64,000 nucleotides of DNA. Source: Enterobacter sp. JBIWA008. Lineage in GTDB: Bacteria > Pseudomonadota > Gammaproteobacteria > Enterobacterales > Enterobacteriaceae. Within the stretch, counting starts at the first letter, position 1. Each line of letters begins with the position of its first letter. The stretch is taken from the NCBI RefSeq assembly GCF_019968765.1, contig NZ_CP074149.1, positions 1,798,001-1,862,000 of the forward strand. The letters are read 5' to 3'. The notes beneath the pieces were generated by a model that saw only the letters and a list, made by a program, of their open reading frames with translations, did not search any database and was not told the DNA's origin. This document shows positions 55,174 through 64,000 of the stretch, piece by piece. The position numbers and the translations under genes were made by a program.

Positions 55174-57622
55174 TAAACAATCAATGATATTTGAAATCAC
55201 AGGTGATGAATCTGGATTACAAAAATCATTAAAAAACGCAGCAAATGATATAGGGGATTTTGGGGATCGTGCTGGCGGTGTGTTCGGTAGTTTCAATACC
55301 GGACTATCAACCACGGCTAAAGCTATGTCTGGTTTCGCTGGTGCGGTAGGGGTGGCAGGTATCGCCATTGCCGCCACATTAGCCAACGTTCAAGCTCAAT
55401 CAGAAAAGGCGTTTGAAGTCTTTCAGGCAGCATCACTATCACAAACTGGCATAGTACAGATCCAACAGGCGGCTAATATGTTTGCGGGTGTTGGTCTGAC
55501 TATGGATCAAGTAGCCGATCAGATGAAAGATGCTAAGGATAAGTTAGGCGATGCGATCACTAATAACGCTGGTTCAATGCTTACTGATGTAATTCAACCA
55601 TTGAAGTTGAATATGTTTGAGTTACAGAAAGCAGCAGAAAACGGTGAAGATATTATTGCTAAGATTTACTATCAAGCTAAACAAATGGGCTTTAGTCAGG
55701 CTCAGATTGTACAGATGATGGAAACCGTAGCTAACGATGCTACTAAACGCATGACTGTATATAGAGAATTTAGTACTGAACAAGAGTACCAAAATAGCCT
55801 TGCTAATGAAACTATACAGTTAACAGCAGAGCAATCACGACAATTTGAAGAATATAGAACGGCAACTAATAATCTATCAAGGGCGTGGGATGCGTGGCGA
55901 AATTCAACACTTGCCCCTGTTGCTAAAAGCCTTGCTGATATTCTTGATCTAATGACTAAGATACTTAACAGTAAGCCAGTGGCAGCAGCCGCAGCAGCTA
56001 CCAGTAAGCAGGGTATACAGGCAGTACAGGAATATCAAAAACAGTACCAACAGCAGATACAGAAAAACTCTTCTATCTATGGTGCTCAGATGGTAGAGGA
56101 ACAGCAGAAGCAACAAGAAGCCAATAACAAAACCTTTGAGAATCTTTTAGCTAATCTTGATGCCGCAAATAATCTACTTGATAAACAGAAAGAAGAATAT
56201 AATAAAGGATCAGATAGAAGTGTTATTGATACAGCGTTGAAACCTTATCTTTCAGCTAAGCAGAAGACACAAGCACAGATTGATACACTTGATGCTACTC
56301 ACAAGCAACTACGAGCAACAATTAAAGATTCTTTAGTACGTGCTTATAAGGGTGATGAAGCGGCAATGAATGCCGATTTAGCTAAACTTGATGAAGGTTA
56401 TAAAGCTAACCGTGAGAAGTTAGTGAAAAGCCTAACAGCCGATGAAGATAAAGCACGTGAAGATAAAGCTAAGAAAGATGAAGCAGCAGCCAAGAAAGCA
56501 CAAGCCGCACAAGATAAACTTAATGAACAAACTAAAAGAGCAAAAGCACTATTAGAACAAACCCTATCACAGATCGGTACTAACGAAGCTCAGATACGTA
56601 TTACTCGTTTTAACTATGAACAAGATGAAATTGAAACGCGTATCAGTACAGCAGGTAAATTAGCTGGTAAGAGTGAAACTGAAATTACAGCAATGTTAGA
56701 TCAGCAATATAAAAGTCGTGCGACTAAGTACAAAACTATGGTTGATGAAATGCTTGCTGAAACAGACCGTTTAAAACAAGCACAAAACATTGCCGCAATT
56801 GCCAGTGATCCGAATGCCACACCAGAGGCTAAAGCCAAAGCAGCAGCAGCGGGTAAGACATGGACAGGTGACACAGCAGGTCAGGGATTAGGGTATACAA
56901 ACCCATTAGACTTCTCACCAGATCCAACGAAAGTACAGCAAGTAAACACTGAACAGCAAGAGAACCAGGATGGGGCTAAAGCTCTATACGATGCCAAAGT
57001 AATTGGGTTCCAGGAGTACCAGGATCAGCTAACAGCGATTCAGGCCAACGCCGATATGAAACGTGGTCGATTAACCGCAGACGCACTAACCAGTACTTTA
57101 GGTATGTGGCAAGCTGGGGCAGGTGATGTAGGAACTATCATGGCTGGGGTTTTCGGTGAGTCATCAGCAGCGGCTAAGGCAGCTTTTGCCGTAAGTAAAG
57201 GTATTGCTATTGCTCAGGCAGTGATCAACATCCAGCAGGGCATATCCGAAGCTATCAAACTTGGCTGGCCTATGGGGATCGCAGCAGGTCTACAGGTAGC
57301 AGCTCAAGGTGCGTCCATTGTCCGTACTATTAAAGGTACAGCTATCCAGGGGCAAGCCCATGATGGTTGGGATTCACTACCAAGTACTGGTACATACAAT
57401 CTTGAAAAAGGTGAACGTGTAGTAGGTAAATCACTAAACCAGGATTTAACAAAATACTTGAGTAATCAGGATGGTAGTAAATCAGGTGATATTAAGATTG
57501 ACGCACCGTTAATTATTAATAGTAATGGTCAAATCTCAGATTCAGATTTCCAAAAGATGTGTGATAAACACGCTGATACTATAGTTCAGGCAACACGTAA
57601 ATCTCAGAAGAATAATGTATAA
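55160..57622 (+). CDS. Tape measure protein
   Basis: The 820-residue protein is the longest helical protein of the tail module. It has a small N-terminal domain, a hydrophobic Gly/Ala stretch (GFAGAVGVAGIAIAATLANV near residue 57), long coiled regions (about 320-600, KAREDKAKKDEAAAKKAQAA) and a C-terminal helical domain with AAKAAFAVSKGIAIAQAVIN. It sets tail length and is ejected ahead of DNA. Its position after G/T is as in lambda H. Confidence 0.92.
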   Translation: MANNNKQSMIFEITGDESGLQKSLKNAANDIGDFGDRAGGVFGSFNTGLSTTAKAMSGFAGAVGVAGIAIAATLANVQAQSEKAFEVFQAASLSQTGIVQIQQAANMFAGVGLTMDQVADQMKDAKDKLGDAITNNAGSMLTDVIQPLKLNMFELQKAAENGEDIIAKIYYQAKQMGFSQAQIVQMMETVANDATKRMTVYREFSTEQEYQNSLANETIQLTAEQSRQFEEYRTATNNLSRAWDAWRNSTLAPVAKSLADILDLMTKILNSKPVAAAAAATSKQGIQAVQEYQKQYQQQIQKNSSIYGAQMVEEQQKQQEANNKTFENLLANLDAANNLLDKQKEEYNKGSDRSVIDTALKPYLSAKQKTQAQIDTLDATHKQLRATIKDSLVRAYKGDEAAMNADLAKLDEGYKANREKLVKSLTADEDKAREDKAKKDEAAAKKAQAAQDKLNEQTKRAKALLEQTLSQIGTNEAQIRITRFNYEQDEIETRISTAGKLAGKSETEITAMLDQQYKSRATKYKTMVDEMLAETDRLKQAQNIAAIASDPNATPEAKAKAAAAGKTWTGDTAGQGLGYTNPLDFSPDPTKVQQVNTEQQENQDGAKALYDAKVIGFQEYQDQLTAIQANADMKRGRLTADALTSTLGMWQAGAGDVGTIMAGVFGESSAAAKAAFAVSKGIAIAQAVINIQQGISEAIKLGWPMGIAAGLQVAAQGASIVRTIKGTAIQGQAHDGWDSLPSTGTYNLEKGERVVGKSLNQDLTKYLSNQDGSKSGDIKIDAPLIINSNGQISDSDFQKMCDKHADTIVQATRKSQKNNV

Positions 57623-57630
57623 ATATCATA

Positions 57631-57653
57631 TAGCCCACATGGATTGTGGGCTA
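57631..57653 (+). other. Intercistronic hairpin
   Basis: TAGCCCAC and GTGGGCTA pair perfectly around ATGGATT between the tape measure stop and the next gene. There is no T run, so it may stabilise or process the late mRNA rather than end it. Confidence 0.6.
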
Positions 57654-57673
57654 ACTATTAAAGGAATAATAAT

Positions 57674-58228
57674 ATGTTAAATAACACTCTTATTAGTGAG
57701 TTCATGTTAACGGACAATATACCGCAATACCAAAACCAAACATGGACAGGTGAAACTATTACACGTGTTGTTGGTTCGCAGTACTTCACACTTAGTTTTA
57801 AAGTAACTCTAAACAAGATGAACCGTGCTGAACTCGCTAACTTCTATGCTCTATATGGTCAGGGTAAACCGTTCTCTATGCCTCTTGGATGGTGGAGTAC
57901 ATACAACGGTACTCAAACATCACAAGTACAGGCAACAGCAGCAAGGGAGGAGGGGGCAACATCCATTGCCGTTAATGCTAATACACTTGAAGTTGGTACG
58001 TTAGTTCAATTCAACGGTCACAAGAAACTATACCGAATCATAGCCAACACTGGCAACGTGATTACTATCTTCCCTGGATTAATCAAAAACATCCAACTTG
58101 GGGAAGTAATGAAATATGACAATATTCAAGGTTCATTTATTCTTACACCACAGAACGCAGCATATCAAATGCCAAGTACAAACATTATGGAAGTGACAAT
58201 AAATGCAACCGAAAACATCAGAGGTTAA
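57674..58228 (+). CDS. Minor tail protein (gpM-like)
   Basis: The 184-residue beta-rich protein follows the tape measure, the place of lambda M. Marks are FTLSFKVTLNKMNRAELANF near residue 40 and KPFSMPLGWWSTYNG near residue 70. It would sit at the distal tail. Family identity is inferred from order and shape. Confidence 0.6.
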   Translation: MLNNTLISEFMLTDNIPQYQNQTWTGETITRVVGSQYFTLSFKVTLNKMNRAELANFYALYGQGKPFSMPLGWWSTYNGTQTSQVQATAAREEGATSIAVNANTLEVGTLVQFNGHKKLYRIIANTGNVITIFPGLIKNIQLGEVMKYDNIQGSFILTPQNAAYQMPSTNIMEVTINATENIRG

Positions 58229-58231
58229 TTT

Positions 58232-58876
58232 ATGTCAATTCCAAGTAATGTACTAACTAATGCGGATCTTGTCGCGTACTGGAACCTTACACGAGGCGAT
58301 AACAAAACCGTACTAACAGAAAAAGAATTATATCAATGTGGTGTTATGGTAAAGCTAATAGATGTACTTCCACCTACCGGAAGTAACATATATCTAACTG
58401 ATGCCATTGCTGATCAAAACTATAATGGGATTAACTATAAGTCTGTACCTGATTTCCTTGATTCATCATTTGCTAACTATGTAGAAAAGAACCAAATCAA
58501 CAATAACGGTACTTCTTTGAAAGTAAGTAATGTAAGCCAGGATTATCTATCTATGGCATTACGCGGATTGTGGAATGATGCCAAAGTTAATATCTGGATG
58601 GGTATTGTAAACCCAGCTACAGGGGGTATTCTATATGCCTATCGTATGTTTAGTGGTTACATAGATTACTTTAGTTCAGACTTTAACAACACAGCAGGTA
58701 ATACCACAAATGAAACAACAGTAAATATAAATTCATTGTGGAAGAAGTTAGACCAAACACAACGCCTGTTATCAAGTACATCAGTACACCAATCATTACA
58801 CACTGGTGATAAGTTCTTTGACCTAATCGGAATACTAAATAGTTCAGAGCAATTCTGGAAGAGTAGCAAGAAATAA
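58232..58876 (+). CDS. Minor tail protein (gpL-like)
   Basis: The 214-residue protein lies between M-like and K-like genes and has the mixed beta pattern of L-type or DUF2163-type tail-tip proteins (GVMVKLIDVLPPTGSNIYLT, then YRMFSGYIDYFSSDFNNTAG). Four bases separate it from the gene before, and its stop overlaps the next ATG. Lambda L carries an iron-sulfur cluster bound by cysteines; only one cysteine is visible here, so that feature is absent. Confidence 0.55.
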   Translation: MSIPSNVLTNADLVAYWNLTRGDNKTVLTEKELYQCGVMVKLIDVLPPTGSNIYLTDAIADQNYNGINYKSVPDFLDSSFANYVEKNQINNNGTSLKVSNVSQDYLSMALRGLWNDAKVNIWMGIVNPATGGILYAYRMFSGYIDYFSSDFNNTAGNTTNETTVNINSLWKKLDQTQRLLSSTSVHQSLHTGDKFFDLIGILNSSEQFWKSSKK

Positions 58877-59271
58877 TGAAAAACGGATTTATAACAGAGT
58901 ACCTAAGTGGTTTAGTTGGTGAACCTTTAGTGTACGGTACTAATGATTGTCATATCATGGTGCTAACAGTAATTGATATGATCACAGGTAGTAATTACCG
59001 TGATGAAATCTACCAGAAATACACAACACCAACAGCAGGTAGAAAATACGCAAAAGCAAACTGTAGTTATTCTACTCTACATCTATTGTGTAAAGAAAAA
59101 GGCGAATTAGTAACTGAACCACTTGACGGGGATATCATCATTTCATCAGGGCACAGTACAGTTTATTGGCGTGGGAAAGTAGTAATTTTATCAGAAGATA
59201 AATCTAACTATATCGTTTCTCAATATATCCCAAATGAAAATGACAAAATATACAGATTTAAAGGGGAATAA
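58876..59271 (+). CDS. NlpC/P60-like tail-tip peptidase (gpK-like)
   Basis: The 131-residue protein has YGTNDCHIMVLTVIDMITGS near residue 20, with a candidate catalytic Cys after Asn-Asp, and IISSGHSTVYWRGKVVIL near residue 88, with a candidate His. This spacing fits papain-like NlpC/P60 enzymes that cut peptidoglycan during entry. Its place just before the J-like gene supports the K role. There is no separate gpI gene between them. Confidence 0.65.
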   Translation: MKNGFITEYLSGLVGEPLVYGTNDCHIMVLTVIDMITGSNYRDEIYQKYTTPTAGRKYAKANCSYSTLHLLCKEKGELVTEPLDGDIIISSGHSTVYWRGKVVILSEDKSNYIVSQYIPNENDKIYRFKGE

Positions 59272-59273
59272 CT

Positions 59274-62200
59274 ATGGCAGTAGCAGCAGTTGCCGTAGCT
59301 ATTATCGCAGGGGCATCAGCAGCGGCAGCAGCATACGCAGCAGGTTTAGCTTTAGCAGCAGTAGTAGCTATAGGTATTGGTACAGCAGCACTATCTTACA
59401 TTAGTTCATCACAGATGATGAATGTAGGCCAAATGGGGGTAACGTATCCGAGTACGGGTAGTAACAATGCCCGATCAACATCACCAAGTACTGGCATACC
59501 GATTTCATACGGCGGTTCTAACCGCAACGCAACAGAGGTTGCTTATAACAAGTTAGGCTCTATTGTCGTATGGCAGAACGTCTATAAAGGTACTTCAAAC
59601 CAGTTATGTACGGTTCACGCGATTAGTATCGGTGAAATCGGGCAAGTACCAGGGGAACAATCACAAGGCGTAATCAAGCAGATCTATTTTGATAATGCTC
59701 CGGTACTCATGGATGGTGCGTACATTACCACAGAGGGGATCGTACCTACCTCAATGATGATTGAGAAGTACCGCAAATACTTACAGATTGAGGTACGTTT
59801 CGGTAAGCCGTCCTACGGTGGTTCTATGACGCTTGCCCGTCAATATGGCGGTAGTCAATGGACTGACAACATGCGTGGTGATGGTCTTGTACAGATCTGT
59901 ACCGTAATCAAGAAAACCAACGATTCATTGATTGATGGGATTCTAACGAACCAGAACTATACATTATCGGTAGAAATGCGTGGACGTATGATCTATGACT
60001 TAACTGATAATGTACGTAAACCAAGTTCAAACCCACCAAGCCAACTATATGACTTTATCACTAATACAGAATTTGGATTTGGGCTTGATCCTAATGATAT
60101 TGATATTACCAGTTTCCGTAATATGGCAAACTATTGTGCTCAGAATCATTTCTATTCCAATGGTAATATTCAATATGATAAATCCTTTAAGGAAAACATT
60201 GAAAATATTCTACAAACATTTGGTGGTGTACTTTATGAATCAAACGGTAAGTACTATCTAACCGTTGATGCTCCAGATATTCCAAGTGTACATTTTGATG
60301 AAACAAATATTATTGGCAGTGTGAATATCACAACGGGTTCTAAGTCTGACTATTTTAATACAATGGACAGTACCTATACAAATCCAGGCAATGACTATTC
60401 ACAAGATATTATCCGTTATCCAAGTGATGCCATTAGTAACGCATCCATTGCTAAAGATGGTTATATTATCAAAAAGGATTTAAACTATCTTTGGGTACAG
60501 GATAAGAATCAGCTTGCTATTCTTAGTAACATTGAATTACTAAAATCTAAGTACATTACGAACACAATTACTTTCAATACCTATGTGACAGATATGAAAG
60601 TATATGATGTGTTTAAACTTGATTTTAAAGAAGCTGGATTTAGTAATAAAAAGTACAGATGTATTCAACGTACTGTACCAATGACCGTTGATAAAGCAGG
60701 CATTGTCCAGATCACCGCGATTTCATATGATGATGGTATATATCAAGGAAAAGATCCGGGACAATTCCCACAGGATGGATTAACCAATCTACCTAATCCA
60801 ACATACGTAGAACCGCCAAGTAGCCTACAGGCTCAACGTTTAGGGGCAACGGCATCAGGTAACACCGTTCTATTAACATGGGATTTATCACAGGATACAA
60901 CTGTACGTGGTTATAAGATTCGCTATAAACGCAGTGATTCCAGTGTTTGGATCAGCATTGGTAACGTAGGGCAGTACTCTACTAGTTTTGAGATACTAAA
61001 TCTTCTATATGGTGTTCAGTACGATTTTGCTATTGAGGCGTATAACACATTAGGTTATTCATCGGAATTAGTAGCTATCTATAATCAAACACCACAAGTT
61101 ATATTCGCATTACCGAAGATTACTAACCTTGATATGGTGAACGATGATGTAGGTTTAAACCAGACATATGCTCAAGATTTTATTTTACGTTGGGATGATC
61201 AGGCTAACATAGCCGTAAATGGTAAAACATTTGCTGATTTCTTCAAACATTATGAAATTCGTGTGTATGACCGATACAGGAACTACATCACATCGTATTA
61301 CACCACTACAAGCAACTGGACGTACTCATATTCAATGAATACCAGTGATGGCCTTAGCCGTTACCGTGTGTTTGGGATCATCGCTCATGGTTGGGGTACT
61401 GGTATCTATAGCGAAGAAGTTCAGATTGAAGTTAGTAACCCACAGCACCCACAGTTGTTAGGGATCAACCTTAAGAGTGGTTATGATTCCGTGTTTATCG
61501 ACTGGACAGAATCAAACGTACCGGATTATGCGGGTGTTGTTCTTCAAATCGCACTTGATGAAGGGTTTAGCTCAGGGTCGAAGTACTTTAGCAGTACAAA
61601 TCGATATTCAGCATCGTTTGGTATTGAAGATGGTTCATGGTTCGCTCGTGTAGCAGCCTATGACGTGTTCGGACAGGATGAATTGGTATGGTCGCCTACT
61701 ATCGGTTTTAACCAGAATACGAAGGTTCCGTACAGCAAATTAAACGAAGATGTTATTGATGGCCTACTTAACAGTGATACGGCTACTGGCATTGTTGAGA
61801 AACAGATCGTAGATGAACTTGGTTCACGCTGGCAGGTTCAGGTATCAAATAATGGTAACGTTACTGGTATTGCCCTAGCAGCAGATGAGAAAACATCAGT
61901 GTTTACAGTGATGGCAGATCGCTTTTCAATTATCAGTACTGACTCAGCTAAACAAAGTGATAAGGTATATCCGTTTGTAGTTCAGAATGGTAAGACTTTT
62001 ATTAACTCAGCAGTCATAGCCACGGCGAGTATTAATGAGGCGATGATAAATGATCTAAGCGTTTCACGAGCTAAAATTCAGAACGCCGCAATCGACAATA
62101 CGAAAATTGCCAATGCCGCGATACGTAACGCCCACATCATGGACGGCGTGATCGACTCAGCGAAGATTAGCCAACAGATACAATCCAGTAATTGGGATGG

Positions 62201-62810
62201 TACTAATGGTTGGGCTATCAATAAAAATGGTAATGCCTGGTTTGGTAACGTATCTGTACGTGGAAATATACAGGCAACATCTGGTGTACTCAACAACGTT
62301 ACTATCAATGAAAACTGTAACATTCTTGGTACTCTTAGTGCCGCACGTATTGTAGGTGATATTTGTCGTCCACAATCAACGGGCATTTCATCAGTACCGT
62401 TTATCTTTGGTTCACATACTGTTTCAGGTGGTCAGGCCGCTAATGATCCAGTTGCTTACCAGCACTATATAGCGTTACGTATTCGTGGTGAAGATTTTGA
62501 TCGTATTCTTGATAGTAATATGACAATTACACTTACTTCATATGAACGTCAGTACTTCTATATTCGTATGGGTGGTGATGGTATCGGTATGACTAACTTA
62601 GAGTATGTTGATGCTGGTAATGAAGGACATAACACACCATTTACATTCCCAATCAATGGTATCTTTGTTCCTCGTGTTGGTCGTGGTAATTGGAATTATA
62701 TCTATGTTATGTGTACTACATCACGTAGTGGTATAGCATCTTTAAATGTACCTTCATTACTAAATTCTTTCCTATATCGTGCGGGGGATCAACCTTTATA
62801 TAATGCGTAA
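59274..62810 (+). CDS. Tail-tip receptor-binding protein (gpJ-like)
   Basis: The 1178-residue protein has a hydrophobic Ala-rich N-terminus (residues 1-45), then J-type tip domains (YDFITNTEFGFGLDPNDIDI near residue 265). At least one fibronectin type III domain follows (TVLLTWDLSQDTTVRGYKIR near residue 525). Near the C-terminus lies the J/DUF1983 pattern NNGNVTGIALAADEKTSVFT, then repeats of AxIxNAxIxN type (KIQNAAIDNTKIANAAIRN). The end is probably the host-recognition part. It starts two bases after the K-like gene and closes the tail operon. Confidence 0.9.
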   Translation: MAVAAVAVAIIAGASAAAAAYAAGLALAAVVAIGIGTAALSYISSSQMMNVGQMGVTYPSTGSNNARSTSPSTGIPISYGGSNRNATEVAYNKLGSIVVWQNVYKGTSNQLCTVHAISIGEIGQVPGEQSQGVIKQIYFDNAPVLMDGAYITTEGIVPTSMMIEKYRKYLQIEVRFGKPSYGGSMTLARQYGGSQWTDNMRGDGLVQICTVIKKTNDSLIDGILTNQNYTLSVEMRGRMIYDLTDNVRKPSSNPPSQLYDFITNTEFGFGLDPNDIDITSFRNMANYCAQNHFYSNGNIQYDKSFKENIENILQTFGGVLYESNGKYYLTVDAPDIPSVHFDETNIIGSVNITTGSKSDYFNTMDSTYTNPGNDYSQDIIRYPSDAISNASIAKDGYIIKKDLNYLWVQDKNQLAILSNIELLKSKYITNTITFNTYVTDMKVYDVFKLDFKEAGFSNKKYRCIQRTVPMTVDKAGIVQITAISYDDGIYQGKDPGQFPQDGLTNLPNPTYVEPPSSLQAQRLGATASGNTVLLTWDLSQDTTVRGYKIRYKRSDSSVWISIGNVGQYSTSFEILNLLYGVQYDFAIEAYNTLGYSSELVAIYNQTPQVIFALPKITNLDMVNDDVGLNQTYAQDFILRWDDQANIAVNGKTFADFFKHYEIRVYDRYRNYITSYYTTTSNWTYSYSMNTSDGLSRYRVFGIIAHGWGTGIYSEEVQIEVSNPQHPQLLGINLKSGYDSVFIDWTESNVPDYAGVVLQIALDEGFSSGSKYFSSTNRYSASFGIEDGSWFARVAAYDVFGQDELVWSPTIGFNQNTKVPYSKLNEDVIDGLLNSDTATGIVEKQIVDELGSRWQVQVSNNGNVTGIALAADEKTSVFTVMADRFSIISTDSAKQSDKVYPFVVQNGKTFINSAVIATASINEAMINDLSVSRAKIQNAAIDNTKIANAAIRNAHIMDGVIDSAKISQQIQSSNWDGTNGWAINKNGNAWFGNVSVRGNIQATSGVLNNVTINENCNILGTLSAARIVGDICRPQSTGISSVPFIFGSHTVSGGQAANDPVAYQHYIALRIRGEDFDRILDSNMTITLTSYERQYFYIRMGGDGIGMTNLEYVDAGNEGHNTPFTFPINGIFVPRVGRGNWNYIYVMCTTSRSGIASLNVPSLLNSFLYRAGDQPLYNA

Positions 62811-62852
62811 TAAATAATATTGCCACAATATATAAAATAGGGAAATTCTAAA

Positions 62853-63122
62853 ATGGGTATGGGAACAATTCTTGCTCTTGTTATTAGTGGTTTAGGCGTT
62901 TTATATACTATCTTTCGAGATAATACAAAAGATACTAATGATTTATTAAGTCGTGTATCAGATCTTGAAACAACCATTGCGGTACAGGATAGTAATATTA
63001 CACGCCTAAGCGACGAACAAGACAAGATGAAGGAAACTTTGAGAAACCTTGAAATTCAAATTCACGAATTGGATATCAAACTTGAAAGAATTATTACGAT
63101 TCTCGAACAATCAAAGCAATAA
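62853..63122 (+). CDS. One-helix membrane protein with coiled coil (holin or spanin-like)
   Basis: The 89-residue product has one N-terminal membrane helix (GTILALVISGLGVLYTIF) and then a continuous heptad-rich coiled coil. Position after the tail genes and next to a lysozyme fits a lysis role. The layout resembles an inner-membrane spanin or a class III holin; no outer-membrane partner is seen. It is followed by a strong terminator. Confidence 0.55.
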   Translation: MGMGTILALVISGLGVLYTIFRDNTKDTNDLLSRVSDLETTIAVQDSNITRLSDEQDKMKETLRNLEIQIHELDIKLERIITILEQSKQ

Positions 63123-63124
63123 AA

Positions 63125-63160
63125 AAAAGGGATAGTATCAATTACGGTACTATCCCTTTT
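63125..63160. terminator. Bidirectional terminator between late operon and lysozyme
   Basis: AAAAGGGATAGTA and TACTATCCCTTTT form a perfect 13-pair stem with a ten-base loop, flanked by A and T runs. It separates the convergent genes and ends the late transcript. Confidence 0.9.
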
Positions 63161-63162
63161 TC

Positions 63163-63609
63163 TTATTTGTTGGTTAATTGTGCGATCATCGCATTAACTC
63201 TATTTGGTGTCTGATGATACCATAAACTATCTTTTGCTTGTTTAACTGCTTCGGTGTAGTTGGCATCACGTAGTGCTTGAATCATTTTTTTAAACTTCAT
63301 CGTTCCAGATAATCCAAGTTGAAAAATCATGATGATCATGAAGTCTTGCCAATCTTTAGGAATGATAAGGTTTAGTTTACTTAGCTGGCTTTCTGCTAAA
63401 GCAATATCTTTATCAAGTAGGTTAAGTGCTTCTACCTCATTAATACCATTATTGAAATTCTCGTTTGGTAGTACCTTATGTCCGTATCCTACGGTTAAGA
63501 ATCCTTCACTATCTTTATATGGATAATACTTGTTATTTCTAAAGTACCCCATACGTGTTTGATATGCTCGTGAACCCTCATAATCTATGAGTCGTGTTTT
63601 TATATCCAT
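63163..63609 (-). CDS. T4-type lysozyme (GH24 endolysin)
   Basis: The 148-residue protein matches T4 gpe: LIDYEGSR with the catalytic Glu near residue 11, YPYKDSEGFLTVGYGHK with Asp and Thr of the active site near residues 30-40, and a C-terminal helical lobe ending PNRVNAMIAQLTNK. It has no signal peptide, so it needs a holin to reach the cell wall. It is on the strand opposite to all late genes, which is unusual for an endolysin. Confidence 0.93.
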   Translation of the reverse strand: MDIKTRLIDYEGSRAYQTRMGYFRNNKYYPYKDSEGFLTVGYGHKVLPNENFNNGINEVEALNLLDKDIALAESQLSKLNLIIPKDWQDFMIIMIFQLGLSGTMKFKKMIQALRDANYTEAVKQAKDSLWYHQTPNRVNAMIAQLTNK

Positions 63610-63612
63610 TGA

Positions 63613-63648
63613 ATAAATACCTTATGATAATTTTTATAAGGTATTTAT
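63613..63648. promoter_or_regulatory. Perfect palindrome in the divergent lysozyme/nuclease promoter gap
   Basis: ATAAATACCTTAT and ATAAGGTATTTAT form a 13-pair inverted repeat around ten bases. It lies in the 39-base gap between two divergent starts, so it could be an operator for both or a leader hairpin of the right-hand gene. Confidence 0.5.
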
Positions 63649-64000
63649 ATGGAAGCATGGCAATACAACGAAGATTGGAGTGAGAAGGAATTAACAAACG
63701 GTAGTTATGTAGGATTCGTGTACTTGTTCCAATTTGAAGATAACACAAGCTACATAGGTAGCAAACAGATGTACAAGAGAGTTAAGGATATTAAGAAACT
63801 CAAAGATAATTCAGTAGAAAACGGATGGCGTGAGTACAGTTCAAGTTCAAAAATAGTCAATTCAAAGATTGAAGAAGGGTTGAATTATACTCGTACCATC
63901 TTGTGGGCTTTCCCTTCGATGAAAGAAACACTTTTTGTAGAAACAGCCTTAATCATAAATGAAGGACTAAAAACGGGTAATCTAAACCTTGCCGTAATGC
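63649..64000 (+). CDS. GIY-YIG-type endonuclease, partial (3' end outside window)
   Basis: From ATG 63649 the frame stays open to the window edge (117 residues). Near residue 22 it reads GFVYLFQFEDNTSYIGSKQM: a GFVYL / SYIG pair in the place of the GIY and YIG strands, as in SegE-like phage nucleases. Later EYSSSSKIVN and LFVETALIINEG supply helices with a Glu that could be catalytic. AAGGTATTTAT precedes the ATG. Such genes are usually selfish nucleases or packaging helpers. Confidence 0.65.
   Translation, partial: MEAWQYNEDWSEKELTNGSYVGFVYLFQFEDNTSYIGSKQMYKRVKDIKKLKDNSVENGWREYSSSSKIVNSKIEEGLNYTRTILWAFPSMKETLFVETALIINEGLKTGNLNLAVM

Overview
The window is chromosomal DNA of a member of the Enterobacteriaceae, most like Enterobacter or a close relative. 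This is inferred from gene order and from close protein similarity to E. coli K-12. It runs serX tRNA-Ser, ghrA-ycdX-ycdY-ycdZ, csgGFED / csgBAC, ymdA-ymdB, opgC / opgGH, yceK and msyB, the K-12 order except that clsC is missing between ymdB and opgC. Two accessory blocks flank this core: part of a type VI secretion (T6SS) cluster on the left and a large serine-integrase prophage on the right that runs off the window.

T6SS block (1-17285). The left edge cuts into a likely peptidoglycan-degrading effector, which is followed by an array of secreted SH3-like immunity proteins. One immunity gene is broken by an in-frame stop, one is only a 3' fragment, and a decayed glucosaminidase tail precedes the broken one. 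Then come a PAAR tip protein, a membrane protein of unknown role, TssM, TssF, TssG, TssJ and VgrG. VgrG carries an AT-rich variable C-terminus followed by a candidate effector and a multi-pass membrane candidate immunity protein. TssE and a TssA/VasL-type protein close the block. The sheath, ATPase and TssK/TssL genes are not in the window.

Core block (17286-33087). tRNA-Ser(GGA) has a tandem partial duplication of its 3' end and terminator. The curli locus is complete, with a good CsgD box in front of csgB. The osmoregulated periplasmic glucan genes opgC, opgG and opgH follow, then yceK and msyB.

Prophage (about 33060 to beyond 64000). It is AT-rich and begins inside the 5' end of msyB, supplying that gene with a new start and ribosome binding site. 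From left to right it has a large serine integrase, small unknown genes around a long repeat-rich non-coding stretch, reverse-oriented accessory membrane and nuclease-like genes, and a lambda-like late module for a siphovirus. That module is terminase small and large, gpW-like, portal, a protease-capsid fusion with internal start sites, head-tail connectors, tail tube, a G/T pair with a likely -1 frameshift, tape measure, tail tip, a holin or spanin-like protein, lysozyme and a partial GIY-YIG-type nuclease. The most unusual parts are a second tail-tube protein fused to fibre repeats and followed by a 940-residue toroid-like protein, and a strong excess of the palindrome AGTACT through the whole prophage. 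No repressor or replication genes were recognised; replication genes may lie beyond the window.
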